From Alisma plantago-aquatica (lineage: Eukaryota > Streptophyta > Magnoliopsida > Alismatales > Alismataceae), in NCBI GenBank assembly GCA_963693085.1, contig OY856413.1:746577056-746641055 (forward strand): 64,000 nt of DNA, given 5' to 3'. The translations under genes were made by a program, and so were the position numbers. The notes beneath the pieces are model-generated. The model ran no database searches. It had not been told where the DNA came from and saw only the letters and a program-made list of their open reading frames with translations. Shown in pieces: positions 24,661 through 37,690 of the stretch; the first letter of the stretch is position 1, and every line of letters begins with the position of its first letter.

Positions 24661-26024
24661 TTTTTGGTGAATCACCCTCCAATTGATGCATTAGAAGAAA
24701 AGATATATACAATGCACTGATTCTATCAAGGAAAGAACCAGAAAAGAGAAGAAAAACAGAAGGTTGTACATAGAAAAAGAGATATATATAGAAGTGTATC
24801 GTCAAAGCAGTAGAATAACTGCAAACTCTACTACCCATCTTTGCACACTAAAAGCATAGAGTACTGCTAGCAGCTGGAAAGCAGTCCAGATTCAAAACTA
24901 GAATTCTAGATCCCATCATCTTCCAATGAGAAAAGCATATCCAAAATATCAAAAGGATGACCAACTGAAGGATCACAGAGATAAGCATCTAGATCCAACA
25001 AAACTTTTTCCTGAACAACTTCCACCAAGAAAACCAAGTAGAAATGAACTCAACATGAAACCATAGAATCCAACAACATAGACAGCAGCTGGAAACTTCA
25101 GACCTCTCAAGAAAGCACCAGTAGCGAAACAAAAAAAGCAACCAGGCTACAGACCCATTAAGCACAAACAAGGCAAAAACCATAGGGAATATTATCAAGT
25201 TCCACAGAGTGTGCCAAAAAAAAAAGATTTCATCAGGAACACTTAGATTTCTTTTGACCCAAATCCTCAACAAAAAAACAAGAACTAGTCAAGCTATTCT
25301 TCATCCCAACATATATAGGAAGGCATCTGAGATCGACAGTGAATGCACATTGTTTTGTGTTCTCTTCTTCAATTCAAACACTATAGATAGATTAGTATTC
25401 CAAATTACAAATCAGAATAGAATAGATTACCAAGTTGGACAGACACATTTGAATAGAACAGATTTCGAAGTTGGACAGACACACTTGAATAGCAATGATT
25501 TCAACTGATGATTATCAAAATGTTCACCTGATACTTGGACGATCGCCAAATAGGGTTCATATGAGTTCAAAAACACCTTCGTCGTCCGCCTCTAGGAAAA
25601 CTAAGAACTGGAAAACCCTTCTTGCGGTTCGGGGATTAATGAACAATGTCTCTATCCTTCTAGGTCGGGTTCCACTTTCAGATCGGGGCACTGCTCTAGG
25701 GGAAGGATGGGCAAGATGCAGACACACTTGGAGCACTTGATCGATACGAAAGGAGACCTTGTCGCCGTCAATGTAGCTTAGGAAGCAATAGCTGTGCCGT
25801 CAATTGGAGCTCCTGGATCGAAGAGGGGCAGAGGAGAGGGAGAAGTCGGAGCAGTGAATAGAAACCCCAGTACTCTGCGGAGGATGGACGGTAGCATCCC
25901 GTCCAATGACAGATGCTTGCCAGCGGCGGAGGAAATTAGAGGAGAATCGCTGAACAATGGAGATTTGCAAAAGCTTTGGTCTTTGGTCATGTGCAGGGAA
26001 AGAGGTGGACAATGCAACCGTGCC
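24661..26024. other. Right internal part of the MULE, no gene recognised
   Basis: Only small ORFs without domains are present. The stretch from about 25560 to 26020 is more GC-rich and could be the promoter/first-exon region of the minus-strand transposase gene; this is inference from position only. Confidence 0.4.
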
Positions 26025-26068
26025 GGGTAGCGAGATTAAGTTACCCGCACAGGCAACAAATATTTAGC

Positions 26069-26072
<4 letters not shown>
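26025..26072 (-). repeat. MULE right terminal inverted repeat
   Basis: In reverse complement it reads GGGTAACTTAAT then CTACCCGGCA, matching 14374-14424 with a few differences. It includes the word GTAACT that is also the core of the internal GAGTAAC arrays. Confidence 0.75.

Positions 26073-26100
<28 letters not shown>
26071..26100. repeat. (TA)n microsatellite at the right MULE border
   Basis: About 15 TA units lie next to the MULE end and match the TA run left of the element. Confidence 0.9.
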
Positions 26101-26104
<4 letters not shown>

Positions 26105-26369
26105 TGAAATCCAAAGGTCATAATCAAGGGCTTGAAGTGCTACCTCACTCTTATGAGAGAATATCAAATAAATGACCTAGGTGAACAAGGTAATCACCAA
26201 ATTGAAATTTCAAATGAGAATATAATTACCAAGTGGAATTTGAATTCTATAGATGTAAGATTTAATCTTGTGAGCAATATAAGAGTAATGATCTAACTAT
26301 GTATGAATACAAGTGTTGACATACCAAATAAATATAAATCAAGTTTTACTTGTTGAACAAGCTTGTATC

Positions 26370-27763
26370 AGTTTAGTTAGACAACCCAGAGTTAGATGAG
26401 AGTAAGGGTTTGATGGAAAATCCTCAGACACATCTCTCAGTGGGTGTGGATAGTAGAATCAGATATAAAGGTCATATTTGGGTTCCTGGGTTCACTCGTG
26501 AAGACTCGTATCTTGTAGGAGGCTCATAGGTCTAAATATGTAGTGAACCCTAGTATCAAGAAGATGTTAAAGGACTTGCAACACTACTTTTAGTGGTTTG
26601 GAATGAAGAGAGACAAAGCTTTAAATGTGTCTAGTTGTCTCACATGTCATATAGTGATGGTTGAACACCAGATACCCGGTGGATTACTAAAATCAATTGA
26701 AATTCCTAAATGGAAATTGGATCAGATCACTACCAATTTTCTAGTGGATCTTCCCAAGACAAAAAAGGTCATAATGCAATATGGGTTGTGGTGAACTGCC
26801 AACCAAGTCACCACACTTCCTTATCCTAAAGATGGATACCAAGGTGTTAGACATAGGTGAATTGTATGTTAGAGAAATAGTTCGATTCCATGCTGTCTCT
26901 AGTTCGATTATTTATGATAGTGACCAAAATTTCACTTCAAAGTTATGGAAACATCTTCAAGAAGAACTCAATATGAAGCTGAAATTCAGTGCGACTTATC
27001 ACTCCCAGACCGATGGATAGTCAAAAAGGATGATTCAGACCTTATAGGAACTAGTGAGAGCATGTGTGCTCAATTGGGGTGGGTCATGGGAGAAATACTT
27101 GCCCTTAGCTGAGTTTTCCTATAATAATAGCCACCAAGTCAGTATCAGGAAGCCTCCATATGAAGTATCTATGGAAGGTTGTGTCAGTCACCACTTCATT
27201 GGGATGATGTCGGTGAGAGGACCTTGATGAGGTCAGAGGAACTATAGGTGTATGCTGACAAGAACACTTTAATCAATCAAAGGATAAAGAGATCCCATGA
27301 TCCACAACAGTCGTATATTGATGCAAAGTAGAAAAATTTGCACTTTACTGTAGGAGACTATGTGTTTCTTAAAATCCGACCCCTTCAAGATATAGCTAAG
27401 AACATAGGAAAACTGAGTCCCCAATACGTGGGTCCATTTGAGATCCTTGAACAGATTGGTGAAGTTGCTTATTGTTTAGCATTACATCCACAGTTTAATA
27501 TGATGCATGCCATATTCCAAGTGTCTAGTCTGAATCTCTATGTGAAGGATCCTAGCCATGTCTTGACCATTGAGCCTATTGAACTCCAAGGGAGATTGAC
27601 ATACTCTAAATCATCTGTGAGGATATTGGATACCAAAGTGAAAATGCTCAGGAATAAAAAGATAGAGATGGTAAAGGTTCTTTGGAAGCACCATGAAGAG
27701 GATGACGCCACACGGGAGCTAAAGACTGACATGAAAAAATCCCATCCTAAACTCTTAGTATGA
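26370..27763 (+). pseudogene. Ty3-gypsy integrase and chromodomain relic
   Basis: Translated pieces in several frames follow the order of a gypsy integrase. The zinc-binding part (DLQHYF*WFGMKRD, SCLTCHIVMVEHQIPGG) comes first. The catalytic core follows, with ELYVREIVRFHAVSSSIIYD and LKFSATYHSQTDG. The C-terminal part is KLSPQYVGPFEILEQIGEVAY. The final ORF (27338-27763) ends in a chromodomain-like segment (VRILDTKVKMLRNKKIEMVK, VLWKHHEEDDATRE), which is typical of Tekay/Del chromoviruses. There are many stops and frameshifts. Reverse transcriptase, protease and gag are not seen upstream, where the MULE intervenes. The relic runs straight into a purine tract and the LTR at 27807. Confidence 0.85.
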
Positions 27764-27806
27764 TTAGTCAAATTTTGAGGATAAAATTCCTATAAGAGGG
27801 AAAAGA

Positions 27807-30272
27807 TGTTATAACCTGGTTTTCACTTGTATTTTTCATAATTGAAATGCAATTATTTCAATAAAAAGGACATATTAGAAATTGACGTGCTTTGTTTTAA
27901 AAGTATGGTTTCCTCTTGCAAATTTTCCCTTTCCTATGAATTTCGTGGTTTCTACTAATTTTATTAGTCCAATAATTAATATGGGAAAAAGGAAGAAAGA
28001 AAAATCAATAGTAAGTGATTTATTAAAGATAACGAGTAATAAATATAATACTTTTGAGGATTGTGATGAATTCTCTAGAAAGTGGTATGGGTGACCACTA
28101 ATGGTTTGATTATGTGTTCATATGATTTCTAATAAGAAAATTCATCAAAATAAAGAGTATAGAAAAGATAGAAAGAGAAAAGGTCCATTTTGATGCCTTA
28201 AATACATGAAATAAGGTGAAGACTTGGATATTATGAAAAGTATATATTCTTTTTGAGTTTTGGTCTCCAATATTGCTTATAATTAGATAAATTCATTATA
28301 GACTTTCCCTTAAAATTTAGGATTATAAGGATGAAGGAAGAGAGATATGGAATTTACTAAGTTTCCTAAAGTGTAGAGGGTTAGGTAAATATGAATTATA
28401 TGTCACATATATTTTTGTTCCAAATAGATTACACACTCAACCCTTTTGATGCTCAGTGAGACATGGTAGTTGTTAGACCACTATCAACTATTTCATAGAT
28501 TACCATCCATCTCGAGCCAAATAGGGAAACTGGGAGTAGTTAAATGCAAATTGATTCCTAGTTTTTCTCTCTCCTAGATTCACAAACTTTCTTGGAAATC
28601 ATTCCATTAAGATCAGAGGGAAATTCCAAACCAGTTCATCCCAAGTTTTGGCATCTTTGGAAGGTCATTAAGACTTCCCCAATTCATAGATCCCCTCGCC
28701 AACTACTCCTCGACCCAAACCTATAAAAGAAGGGTTAGAGACCCCCAACAAGGATACCAACTCATCCGCGACACTACTCTTGACTCCCCAAACATATCTG
28801 TACCTCCAATTCAAGCATAAACTTTGTCTTTCACCTATAGTCTACCCTGGAACTCACCAGAACTACCTTCTTTTCATCCTATCTACTCCAACCATCTCCT
28901 GGGCAATTAAAGCCCTCGGTGAGATTATTGGGGCTCGACAAAGGCCTTAGTACTCTCGGTGATCACTATGGAGGTTTAGATCCCATATTCAACCCTTTAG
29001 TTGACTCATCCACTCTGCTCATGAGAAACCTAGAGGAGGAAGATGACTGGGAGATAAATGACCATTCTACTCTGACTCCTCTTCTTTACCGATATGGGCT
29101 TTTCCAACTTTTACACCATTTCTTTGCCCTAACAAGTAGGATGTCACACGAATAGGAAGCTAGGTTGGAATGAGTTGATTGGTTAACCTAGCCACTTTGG
29201 CAAGGCCTGAATTCAGGATCATTGTCTAACTGATAAGACCCCATTGGTTAGAATGTATTAAAATTGCTAAAATTGTATAAATTAATAGGATGGTCTGATA
29301 ATAACATGTAATATATGAATCTTTCTTAGAAAAATACAAGGAATACAATAACAATATAATCAAGACCTAGTTGTCTCAAACTCAAAAAGTGCTTAAAGTT
29401 TCCAAATTTAGTGTGTTTAATGTGTAAGAACCCTAATTTATAGATTTTGATGATCTTAATATGTTTAATTGATCTTAACAGTCAAAGATTGATCTTTTTG
29501 GATAAAAGGTTATCTTGAATCTAATTAGAAATTAATACATCATAAGTTGTCCAATTAGGATTTTCTTGAGTTAAAAATGCATTTGATGATAATAATTAGG
29601 GTTCGTAAACCAAAGGGGCATGAAAAGTGATAATTAAGTTTGGGAACCCAAAACCCTAATGAAACCCTAAGTTGACGCTAATGAGACCCTAAGTTGACCC
29701 CAAAATCCTAACTTGGAACCCAAGGCAGTCATAATGGTAGGTTTTGGATAGAATAATAATACATGGATATTATGCTTTAATTTTAGGATAGTTGCTTGAT
29801 TGGTTTCTCTTGTTATCTTTTTTCTTGGACATCAAGTTACTTTTGAGAAAGGTATGTGGTTGCGCCTATGACTACCTGACTTAAACAATTTCTATGGTTT
29901 TCTGAGGTTTGTCAGATTGATTGCAAATTAAACATTTTGATGTTTATTTAATTTCCTGCAATCTATAAATCCCCAATGAATATCACATGATATATGAATG
30001 ACTTGCTCAAACCCCACATACCAAATCTGCAAGTTTGAGAAATGAATAAGAGAGAAAGACATTGAGATGATTAGGACCAAGCCCCAGATTGGGATCACCA
30101 TATGAGAACCAATCCCCAAATTGGATGGTCATACGAGATCAGGCCCCAGATTGGGAAGACCAACATGGCTCCAAGCCCCATATTGGGATGGTGGCCTAAG
30201 TCCACTGCAGGGACATAACCCTATGAGAGGTTAACCCAGAGGTTGAGTAAAAAAAGGTTGAGGAGTTATGAC
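27807..30272 (+). mobile_element. 3' LTR of the decayed gypsy (Tekay/Del-like) element
   Basis: It starts TGTTATAACC just after AGAGGGAAAAGA and probably ends GAGTTATGACA at 30272, which is close to an inverted repeat of the start. The length of about 2.47 kb is normal for Tekay-type LTRs. The first 2.1 kb matches 214-2308. A TATA-type box (CTATAAAAG) is at about 28721. The end point is inferred from terminal complementarity, because the other copy is truncated. Confidence 0.75.
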
Positions 30273-32631
30273 AAAAATGTAAATTTTAATTCTATAACAA
30301 TAATTGATTTAGTATGTTGTTACACCTATATGCAAATATTTTTTTCTCCCACATACCAGTATAATTTGTTATATTGACCCTATTTTTGTTTCATATCATT
30401 TTAGGTTAATCTATTATTGTTCTGCAAGTATGATGGAAAAATGGACATTTAGGGAAGATGGCACCAAATGAAAAGATTAAATGTAATTCTGGAGGATATA
30501 GTTAGATAGTTTTATTTCTAGTTACGAACAATGGTTTTCTCTATTCAATATGACTCTATATTGGAAAGTCTATCATTTATATTATTTTCCATATAAAATG
30601 GAAAGCCTTTTCCATTTAGTGAAAATTGATAATTATTTGTGGTTATTTGATAAACCTCAATCCTATAAATATGGTAATGGCCCTTGCTCTCTCAATTTGA
30701 CTGAATAGGGGATAATAGTGGATTGGGGTCTTTACAATTGCAATGTTGGGTATCCCCATACAAATTATTACTCTATGCCCATAATTGTATTCTTTATGTA
30801 AAAAAACTAAAATCTATATCTACCATGGTTTGTGGACTACTAGTTTGTCCTTGTACCTTTAGGTTCAAGTGAGCACGTGCACAATCTCCTAGCATCAATG
30901 TGGAGTCTCTTGACACGTACTTGCTACTATATGCATCTAGAGATGGTAGATCTTATTGTAATCATATCCAAAATCCCATGGTACCAATGTCCCATATGAC
31001 TATCACAAAAAGAACTAGAGTAGCATAATAATATTATGTATCTCATCACATATCCTCTAAAGTTCCTAATTTATCCGTGTCCCATACCACAAACCATTGA
31101 GAAAAAAAGAGGCCATGCTATGAGACATGGAGTTAACACCCATAACCCATTAAAAATGGACACTTAAACCCAACGTTAAATATCCCCCTTTGTCTCTTTC
31201 ATCCTTCACAATTTTTTATATTATAAAACATGAAATCCAAAGAAAACATTTCTTGTGTTCCTTTTTCAAAAACTTTTATAACTCAAAATGCTAACTAAAT
31301 GCAAATACATTTATATAGTACTTGTAAGAAAATATTCAATTTGCTTTTTCTTTCAATTGTTATTCACAATGAATAAAAATAAACCATTATAGATTTGGCC
31401 AAAATCATTAGCAGAGAAAAGTAAAGTTATGAGTTGCACAAAATGAATGCGATCCATGTATGAAAGGCGAGGGCTTATCCCTAAGTCATTTTATGTGGAC
31501 TTCCAGAGATCATTCTATTATCCTCAATTCCAACTCACTAGAGTCTTCATCCTATCCTCTTTATTCTTAAATGTCTTCCTTGAAAAGTATTTTTTAATCT
31601 TAGCTGCATCAAATATATGACTATGATATATTGTATCCTCAAACACTCATAATGTCTCAAACATAGAAATAGGGTAAACTCTTAACAAACAATTTACTTC
31701 TAGTACTCAATTTGACTTCTATTAAGTGTCAAAATACAACCACTGGGTGAAACTTGTGAGAATGTGAGTATCTTTCTTGGTGTCCATCTATATTAATGCT
31801 CTAATACCCTTTTTTAATATCCCCCAAGTATAATCCATAAATAACAACGTAACAACATGGACCATCAAAACACACATGGGGATTTTCACAAATAAGCACA
31901 TCATTTATTGCAATAACATAACAACTTTACACTGAACATGATTTTAAGTGATTCTGTTAAATATTGTATTCAAATAAAAACTTCATACATCAAGGGTCAT
32001 ATATGGCATAATACACGGTAACATGAAATTCTAAGTAAACTTGCTTGGATCATATGAGATGACACCCCATTGAGAAAAATCCTCTATAAAGCTATAGATG
32101 GAGACACTATCTTGGACATTATTCTTGAAGCTCAAAACTTATAGATATACGATTTTCATCCATACACAAAGTATATGTGTATTGAAAATCTTAAATCTAG
32201 TCAACTACTACAATTGGAGGAACATGCTATAACTAATTAAATTAGAGCAAAGGGTTAAATATGATAATTGGAGAAGATCTCATAGGGAATGACCCACTTA
32301 CCTTTATCACACTAATCTAATATAAATTCATGGATTCTCAAATCTGACACTTAAATCCTGAAAAAAACATAAACAGGTCATGAATGTACATTACACAGAT
32401 CCTAGGTGAAGTTAGGGTTTCTATACCATCTTAGGTGTATAATGGTAATTTGTTTTAGATCATGCAATACTTGATACCAAGTTTGGGTACTATTATAGGT
32501 GTCTAATGTTATATACCAATCACTTAATCCCAGTAGATTCCATAAATAGAAAATAGTACTCTTTATAGTCCTCAAATATGCTTTTTTATAGTATTGATCA
32601 TTCTCTTTTTGGGTCAATAAATCTCATCTTG
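30273..32631. other. 2.4 kb AT-rich DNA without a recognised feature
   Basis: I see no ORF, repeat array or terminal repeat that I can support. It lies between the gypsy LTR and the 3' end of the LINE and is presumably old repeat DNA. Confidence 0.5.
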
Positions 32632-33099
32632 CGTTTTTTGTATTTTTTGTAAAGAAGTATTTACAAATTACGTAAATCTCATCTAGAGATCTATACAAGT
32701 ATACATTATAACCAACAGAAAACAACTGAAACAGACCACATCATCTAGTAGATCCTCAAAAAGTCCCCATATACAACAAGGAACCTTTAGAACCACACCA
32801 TTCATCAGACCTCCATTCAAGCTTCTTCATTACAACCAAAGGGGATGATAGCCTATCATAGCACCCATAACCTGCATCAGATCTTTGGAATAGGAACAAC
32901 CAACATTGAAACTCACATCCATCCAAAAACAAAATCCTCTTGCCAATAAATGAAAAACCAGAATAGATAAATATCACAGTAGTGGCCACTACTCAGAAAA
33001 CTTCAGCACATGAGAGCAACTCAGCCAACAATAAATCAACTTCTGAGCTAATTATATTTCAAAGCTTAGGAAAACTTTTTCTGTAATAAAGAAAAGCTC

Positions 33100-36000
33100 T
33101 TTTTTCTTCTTGCTAGACGTCACCAGACATGAGTAATTATACCTGGAATTGTTATATTTAGATAAAATGATAACTGCAAGCTCTTGGTATAGGATCTAAA
33201 AGGAATCATCCACATCCACACTCAGGAGTGAAACCACCACCAGAGAAATACCCAACCTGCTCTAGATCATCAGCACAAGAGAAGAAATATCATCTACATG
33301 TACATAGGACCCATCCATCATCAACTAAAATCAGAATGAGCAAAAAACAAAAAACTGTAACCACTGCTCAGACAAGGATAACATGAAGAATCTACAAATG
33401 AACAGAGTAGTTGAAAATCTCAACTGATAAGAATGTCAAACTCTGAACTAATCATTTTCTAGAGTTCAAAACTACTTTTGCTGCAATTGTGATGTACTCT
33501 TCTATTTCTTTATAGCCAGCTGTGATACATGATAAGGATGCTAATAATCCTAGCTTTGTCATCTTTGAAAGTAATAAGATTGTTCCAATCACTTGAAATA
33601 GAATCTATAGTGAAATTATCCACTTCCAAGCACTAGAGGTCTTGAGTAAAAGAACATCTGAAGAAAATGTGATCTATGTATTTATAAGCACTTTGACATA
33701 AAAAAAACATAGATGCTACAACTATCCCCCTTCTCCTAGAATAATCCAAGGTATGAAGTTTATTAAGTTTATCCTTCCACACATGTACTAGACTATTAAT
33801 GTGTCTCTTACACACCCATAACCAACATTACCCTTCATCTTCAATACCTTTTGCCCTGATATAATTCTAAACCTCTTTAAACTTAACATCTTTACTCCCT
33901 TTGAAAGTAATGTGGTCATCCTCCTCTGTGAATATCTGAATACCACTCATTACTTCCTCCAATGCTTGAGAGCTTATGGACTTAGGGATACTCCACTTCC
34001 TATTAGATATGATGGAACACCAAAAGGAGTCCAAAGTGATGCCTGTTTTAATAATCATGTTCTTATCAATATAATCATTAAGGAACTTTTTATTCACCCA
34101 AGGATCCAACCACGTCTTGAAGTGATTACCAGAGCCAATCTTGAACTCTATTAATAAGAGTAATTCATCCCTGACCCTCAACACATTGTTGAACATCCAT
34201 GAAAAGTTAGGCATTTGAGAAATACTCCAGAGAGAATTCTTTTTTAAGTATTTTTCTCCCATCCATTTGACCCAAACAAAGTCTTTTTTGCTAACAATAT
34301 TCCACGCATTAAGGATGATACAAGCTTTCACAACCTCCTTACTATTTCTTAACCCCAAACCACCTTCCTTTTTGGGCAAGGTAACCTTCTCCTATTTAAC
34401 ACAATGAAGGTTCCTTTTCTCTTCAGATTGGCCCCACAGAAAATCTCTACAAATTTTATCAATTTCTTCCAAAGATGAAGATGGGATAGGAAAAGAAAGA
34501 ACCGAATATAAATGCATAGAGGATAGAGTATATTTAACTAACTCCAACCTACCAGCCATCGACAAACATCTGGCTTTCCATCTGTCCATTTTTTTTGATC
34601 CTATCGACAAGAGAAGAATAATGACTTTTCCTCAGTTTCCCTATAAACAAAGGAAGACCTAAGTATTTAGAGTTCTCCCATACACCTTCCTTCACCTCCA
34701 GGGTACTTGAAATTGATGACATCTCCACATCCTTGCCATAGAAAATAGAGATTTTGGAAAAGCTAACACTCAGACTAGATTTTGCACTGAAATCATTTAG
34801 AAGAAATTTAATAGTTATCACATTCTCATCCTTAGAATTGGCAAAGATCATCAAATCATCTGCGAATATAATATGGGAACAATCCATAGTCTTAGATAAT
34901 TGAATAGGACGAATCAACTTTGAATTGAATCTATCCTTCATCATTTGTAAAAAACCCTGCATAGCTATAACGGAAAGATATGGAGCAATGGGATCCCCTG
35001 CCTGACCCCATTCTTAGGAAATATGGGAACAGAGGGCTCATAATTAATAATAATTTGATATGAAGTCAAGTGAAATATGCATTCAATCCATATTATCCAT
35101 TTTTATGGAAAACCCATTCTAAAAAGAGACAAAAAGGAAATTTCCAAAAAAGTGAGTAATAAGGTTTAGTGATATCTATTTGGATACAAATATTAGAATT
35201 ATGAGATTTTTTGAATCCACTTAAGATTTCATTTGATAGCAGAATGGAGTCTTTAATGCTTATACCTTTGATAAATGCAAATTAATTCCAATCAATGATA
35301 GTAGGTACTAGAGATTTACGTCTAATCACCATGATCTTTGAAATAATCTTATAGAAAACATTACACAATGCAATGGATCTCCAATTAGCTTGTAAAAAAG
35401 AATCCAATCCTTTAGGGATAGAGTGATAAAGGTTCTAGTATTCCTTAAGCATACTACCATTATCAAAGAATTCACTCACAACATGAAAAACATAATCACC
35501 TATGACATTCCAAGCTTTCTTGTAGAACAACCCATTAAAACCATCAACCTTGGGGCCTTATCTTCATTAATATTGGCAACCACATCATTCACTTCTTCCC
35601 TAGTTATCTTATTAGTCAGAAATATAGATTGATGTTGAGTAATGCGAGCACCAGCCTATTCCCCTTCCCATACACCCCCATCACAATCTTTACGGAAGAT
35701 CTTCGAGTAAAAATCTACAATAGAACTTTGAATAACTTTAGGATTATAGGACCTTTCTCCATCAACCAAGAGAACTATGATAGTATATCTATTCCTTCTT
35801 GTCCTCAAGGATGAATAGAATTTTTTTGAGTTTAAGTATCCCTATTTAAGCCATCGAACCCTGCCCTTCTATCTTAAAAAAGATTCTTCAGCCACTGAAG
35901 CCTCCTTTGCACCTAGTCTTAAATCTTTAGCCACAACTCTTTTAGTCTCATCAAGGGAATCAAGATTAGTTGCTTTCTGTGCTTCAAGAGCTAAAGAGTT

Positions 36001-36903
36001 CTGAATGTTAGCCTTTTCAAAAATGTCACTGTACACCTTATTATTCCATTCTCTCAGTTTACATTTTAGATTCTCCTATTTTCTATACAATTTGAACATA
36101 GCAAATTGTTCTACCTTCACATCCCAAGCCTTCCTTAGAATCTCATGGAAGTCAGCATGATTTCCCCAACTGTTGATGAACATGAAGGGGGAGTTATATT
36201 TCTTAGGTTATCCAACAAACAAATGGATTATTTTATGGTCTTTGATAGTATTCAAGAACACCTCTCCATGGAAAGTTTGGAACTGATTCTGAAACTCAGT
36301 ATTGTAGATGACTCTATAAAATTTGGATGTGACAAATCTATCCCCATCCTGGTGATTGTCCTAGGTAAATAAAGGACCATTTAATTCAAGATCAAATAAA
36401 CCACAATCTAGAAGACAATTGTTAAAATCTTCCATAGATGTCTTTGTCAGGAGATGAATACCAACTTTCTCCTCCTCCCTTCTAACTGCATTAAAATCAC
36501 CCATCAAGACCCTGGGAGCATTGATGTTATCATGAATCCTCTCCACCTCCTTTCAAAGTTTAACTTTGTCATTATCTTCATTCTGTCTATACACCGTAGG
36601 GAGAAGGAAACAAGTCTCTTCACATTGAACATTAGCATGGATCATCTGGTCATTCTCAAAAATTTTAAAAATAGTACAACTATTCGGTTTCCACAAAATG
36701 ATGACCCTTCCAAGAACATGTGCATCAAAGTTAGCCAACCAACTAGACTCATTGAAATTCCTTTGTAAGTATTTATCCAACTTATTTGGTCTAATATTGG
36801 ATTCAATGATGATTATAATATCTCTTCTTTCCCTCCTTAGATCCTCTTGGACATTCTGAGTCTTATTACTTATACCTTTGACATTCCAAGAGGTGATGTG
36901 CAA
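33100..36903 (-). pseudogene. LINE ORF2: endonuclease and reverse transcriptase, decayed
   Basis: The endonuclease begins at 36903 with MHITSWNVKGISNKTQ and continues with VLMGDFNAVRREEE (36361-36546). The reverse transcriptase follows: GRVRWLK*GYLNSKKF at about 35840, and IIFADDLMIFANS (34549-34962), the intact FADD catalytic site. Then come the WKARCLSMAGRLELVKYTLS block (34392-34610) and a zf-RVT region with WNIVSKKDFVWVKWMGEKYL and FKTWLDPWVNKK (33867-34379). ORF2 nicks the target DNA and primes reverse transcription there. There are many stops and frameshifts, so it is inactive. Confidence 0.85.
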
Positions 36904-37096
36904 TGAGAAACAAATTTTTTACCATGCACTATTGAGATGACAGCCTTAGCATTTTCATTAATGATCTCTAGACCCCCAAACTTACGCGACATTGGTGAGA
37001 ATACTGAGTTTGCAACTCTATGATAGATCCCCATATTAAGCTTACTTTGACATCTCAGTGGTGATTTTTATTTTCTCTTTTTGAGTTTAAGTATCC

Positions 37097-37690
37097 CTAT
37101 TTAAGCCATCGAACCCCATACATAAGGTTTCTTTTATAACACGTTTTCAGAACTAGAGCTACCGGTAGGGGAGTGAAAGTAGGATTAGGTGTTGAAGGTA
37201 TCGATCTAACCCCTTCCCCCTGTACTCCTTGTACTCCTTTGGCCTTTGTCACTAATTCCAAGTTATGAATTTTAGTAAGTTCATTCATTTTGAAGATCGG
37301 CTCATCATGACAGGTTTGAGTCCGAGAAGTCTCCTCATCTACGACCATCTTAGGCATAGAATCAAACATCTGACTTCCCTTTTTTCCTACAATTTTATTC
37401 TCAGTATTTTTTCTTCTTCTAGATCTTAGTGGTGACTTTAACATTTAGCTTTAGACCTGTACTTGAAGTCTGATAAGAATCCTACACCTGACCTTAATCA
37501 GAGGTTGAACTTTCCTTAACCATACTTGAAGAACATGAGTTATGTGGTTGTTCTGCTTCGTTGTTCTCATTCCTTGCCCCCGTATTTCCTTTGAGAGTCA
37601 AAGTGTCATTTAGAGCAGCAGACACACAGTCATCGTGACCAAGGAAACCACAAACAACACATCTGTATGGATACCATTCGTATTCAATGG
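37097..37690 (-). pseudogene. LINE ORF1, C-terminal half
   Basis: Reading down from 37690 gives IEYEWYPYRCVVCGFLGHDD, a CCHC-type knuckle that in plant L1 ORF1 directly follows the DUF4283 domain. A Ser/Thr-rich tail and a basic linker (37097-37444) come next. Its N-terminal half is displaced to 39293-40110 by the inner LINE. The last bases overlap a 39-bp segment copied from ORF2. Confidence 0.7.

Larger units (their letters stand above)
14374..26072. mobile_element. Mutator-like element with transposase and Ulp1-like gene (Kaonashi-type MULE)
   Basis: The element is about 11.7 kb, bounded by terminal inverted repeats of about 50 bp. Left reads GGGAAACTTAAT...CCCTACCCGGCA; the reverse complement of the right end reads GGGTAACTTAAT...CGCTACCCGGCA. 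Inside are a FAR1-like MULE transposase on the minus strand and, on the plus strand, a gene with a plant-mobile-domain-like part and a C48 (Ulp1) peptidase end. MULEs that carry Ulp1-like genes are known in plants as KI-MULEs (Kaonashi). Both genes have stops, so this copy cannot move by itself. Five blocks of GAGTAAC octamers are spread through it. The target duplication is not resolvable. Confidence 0.82.
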
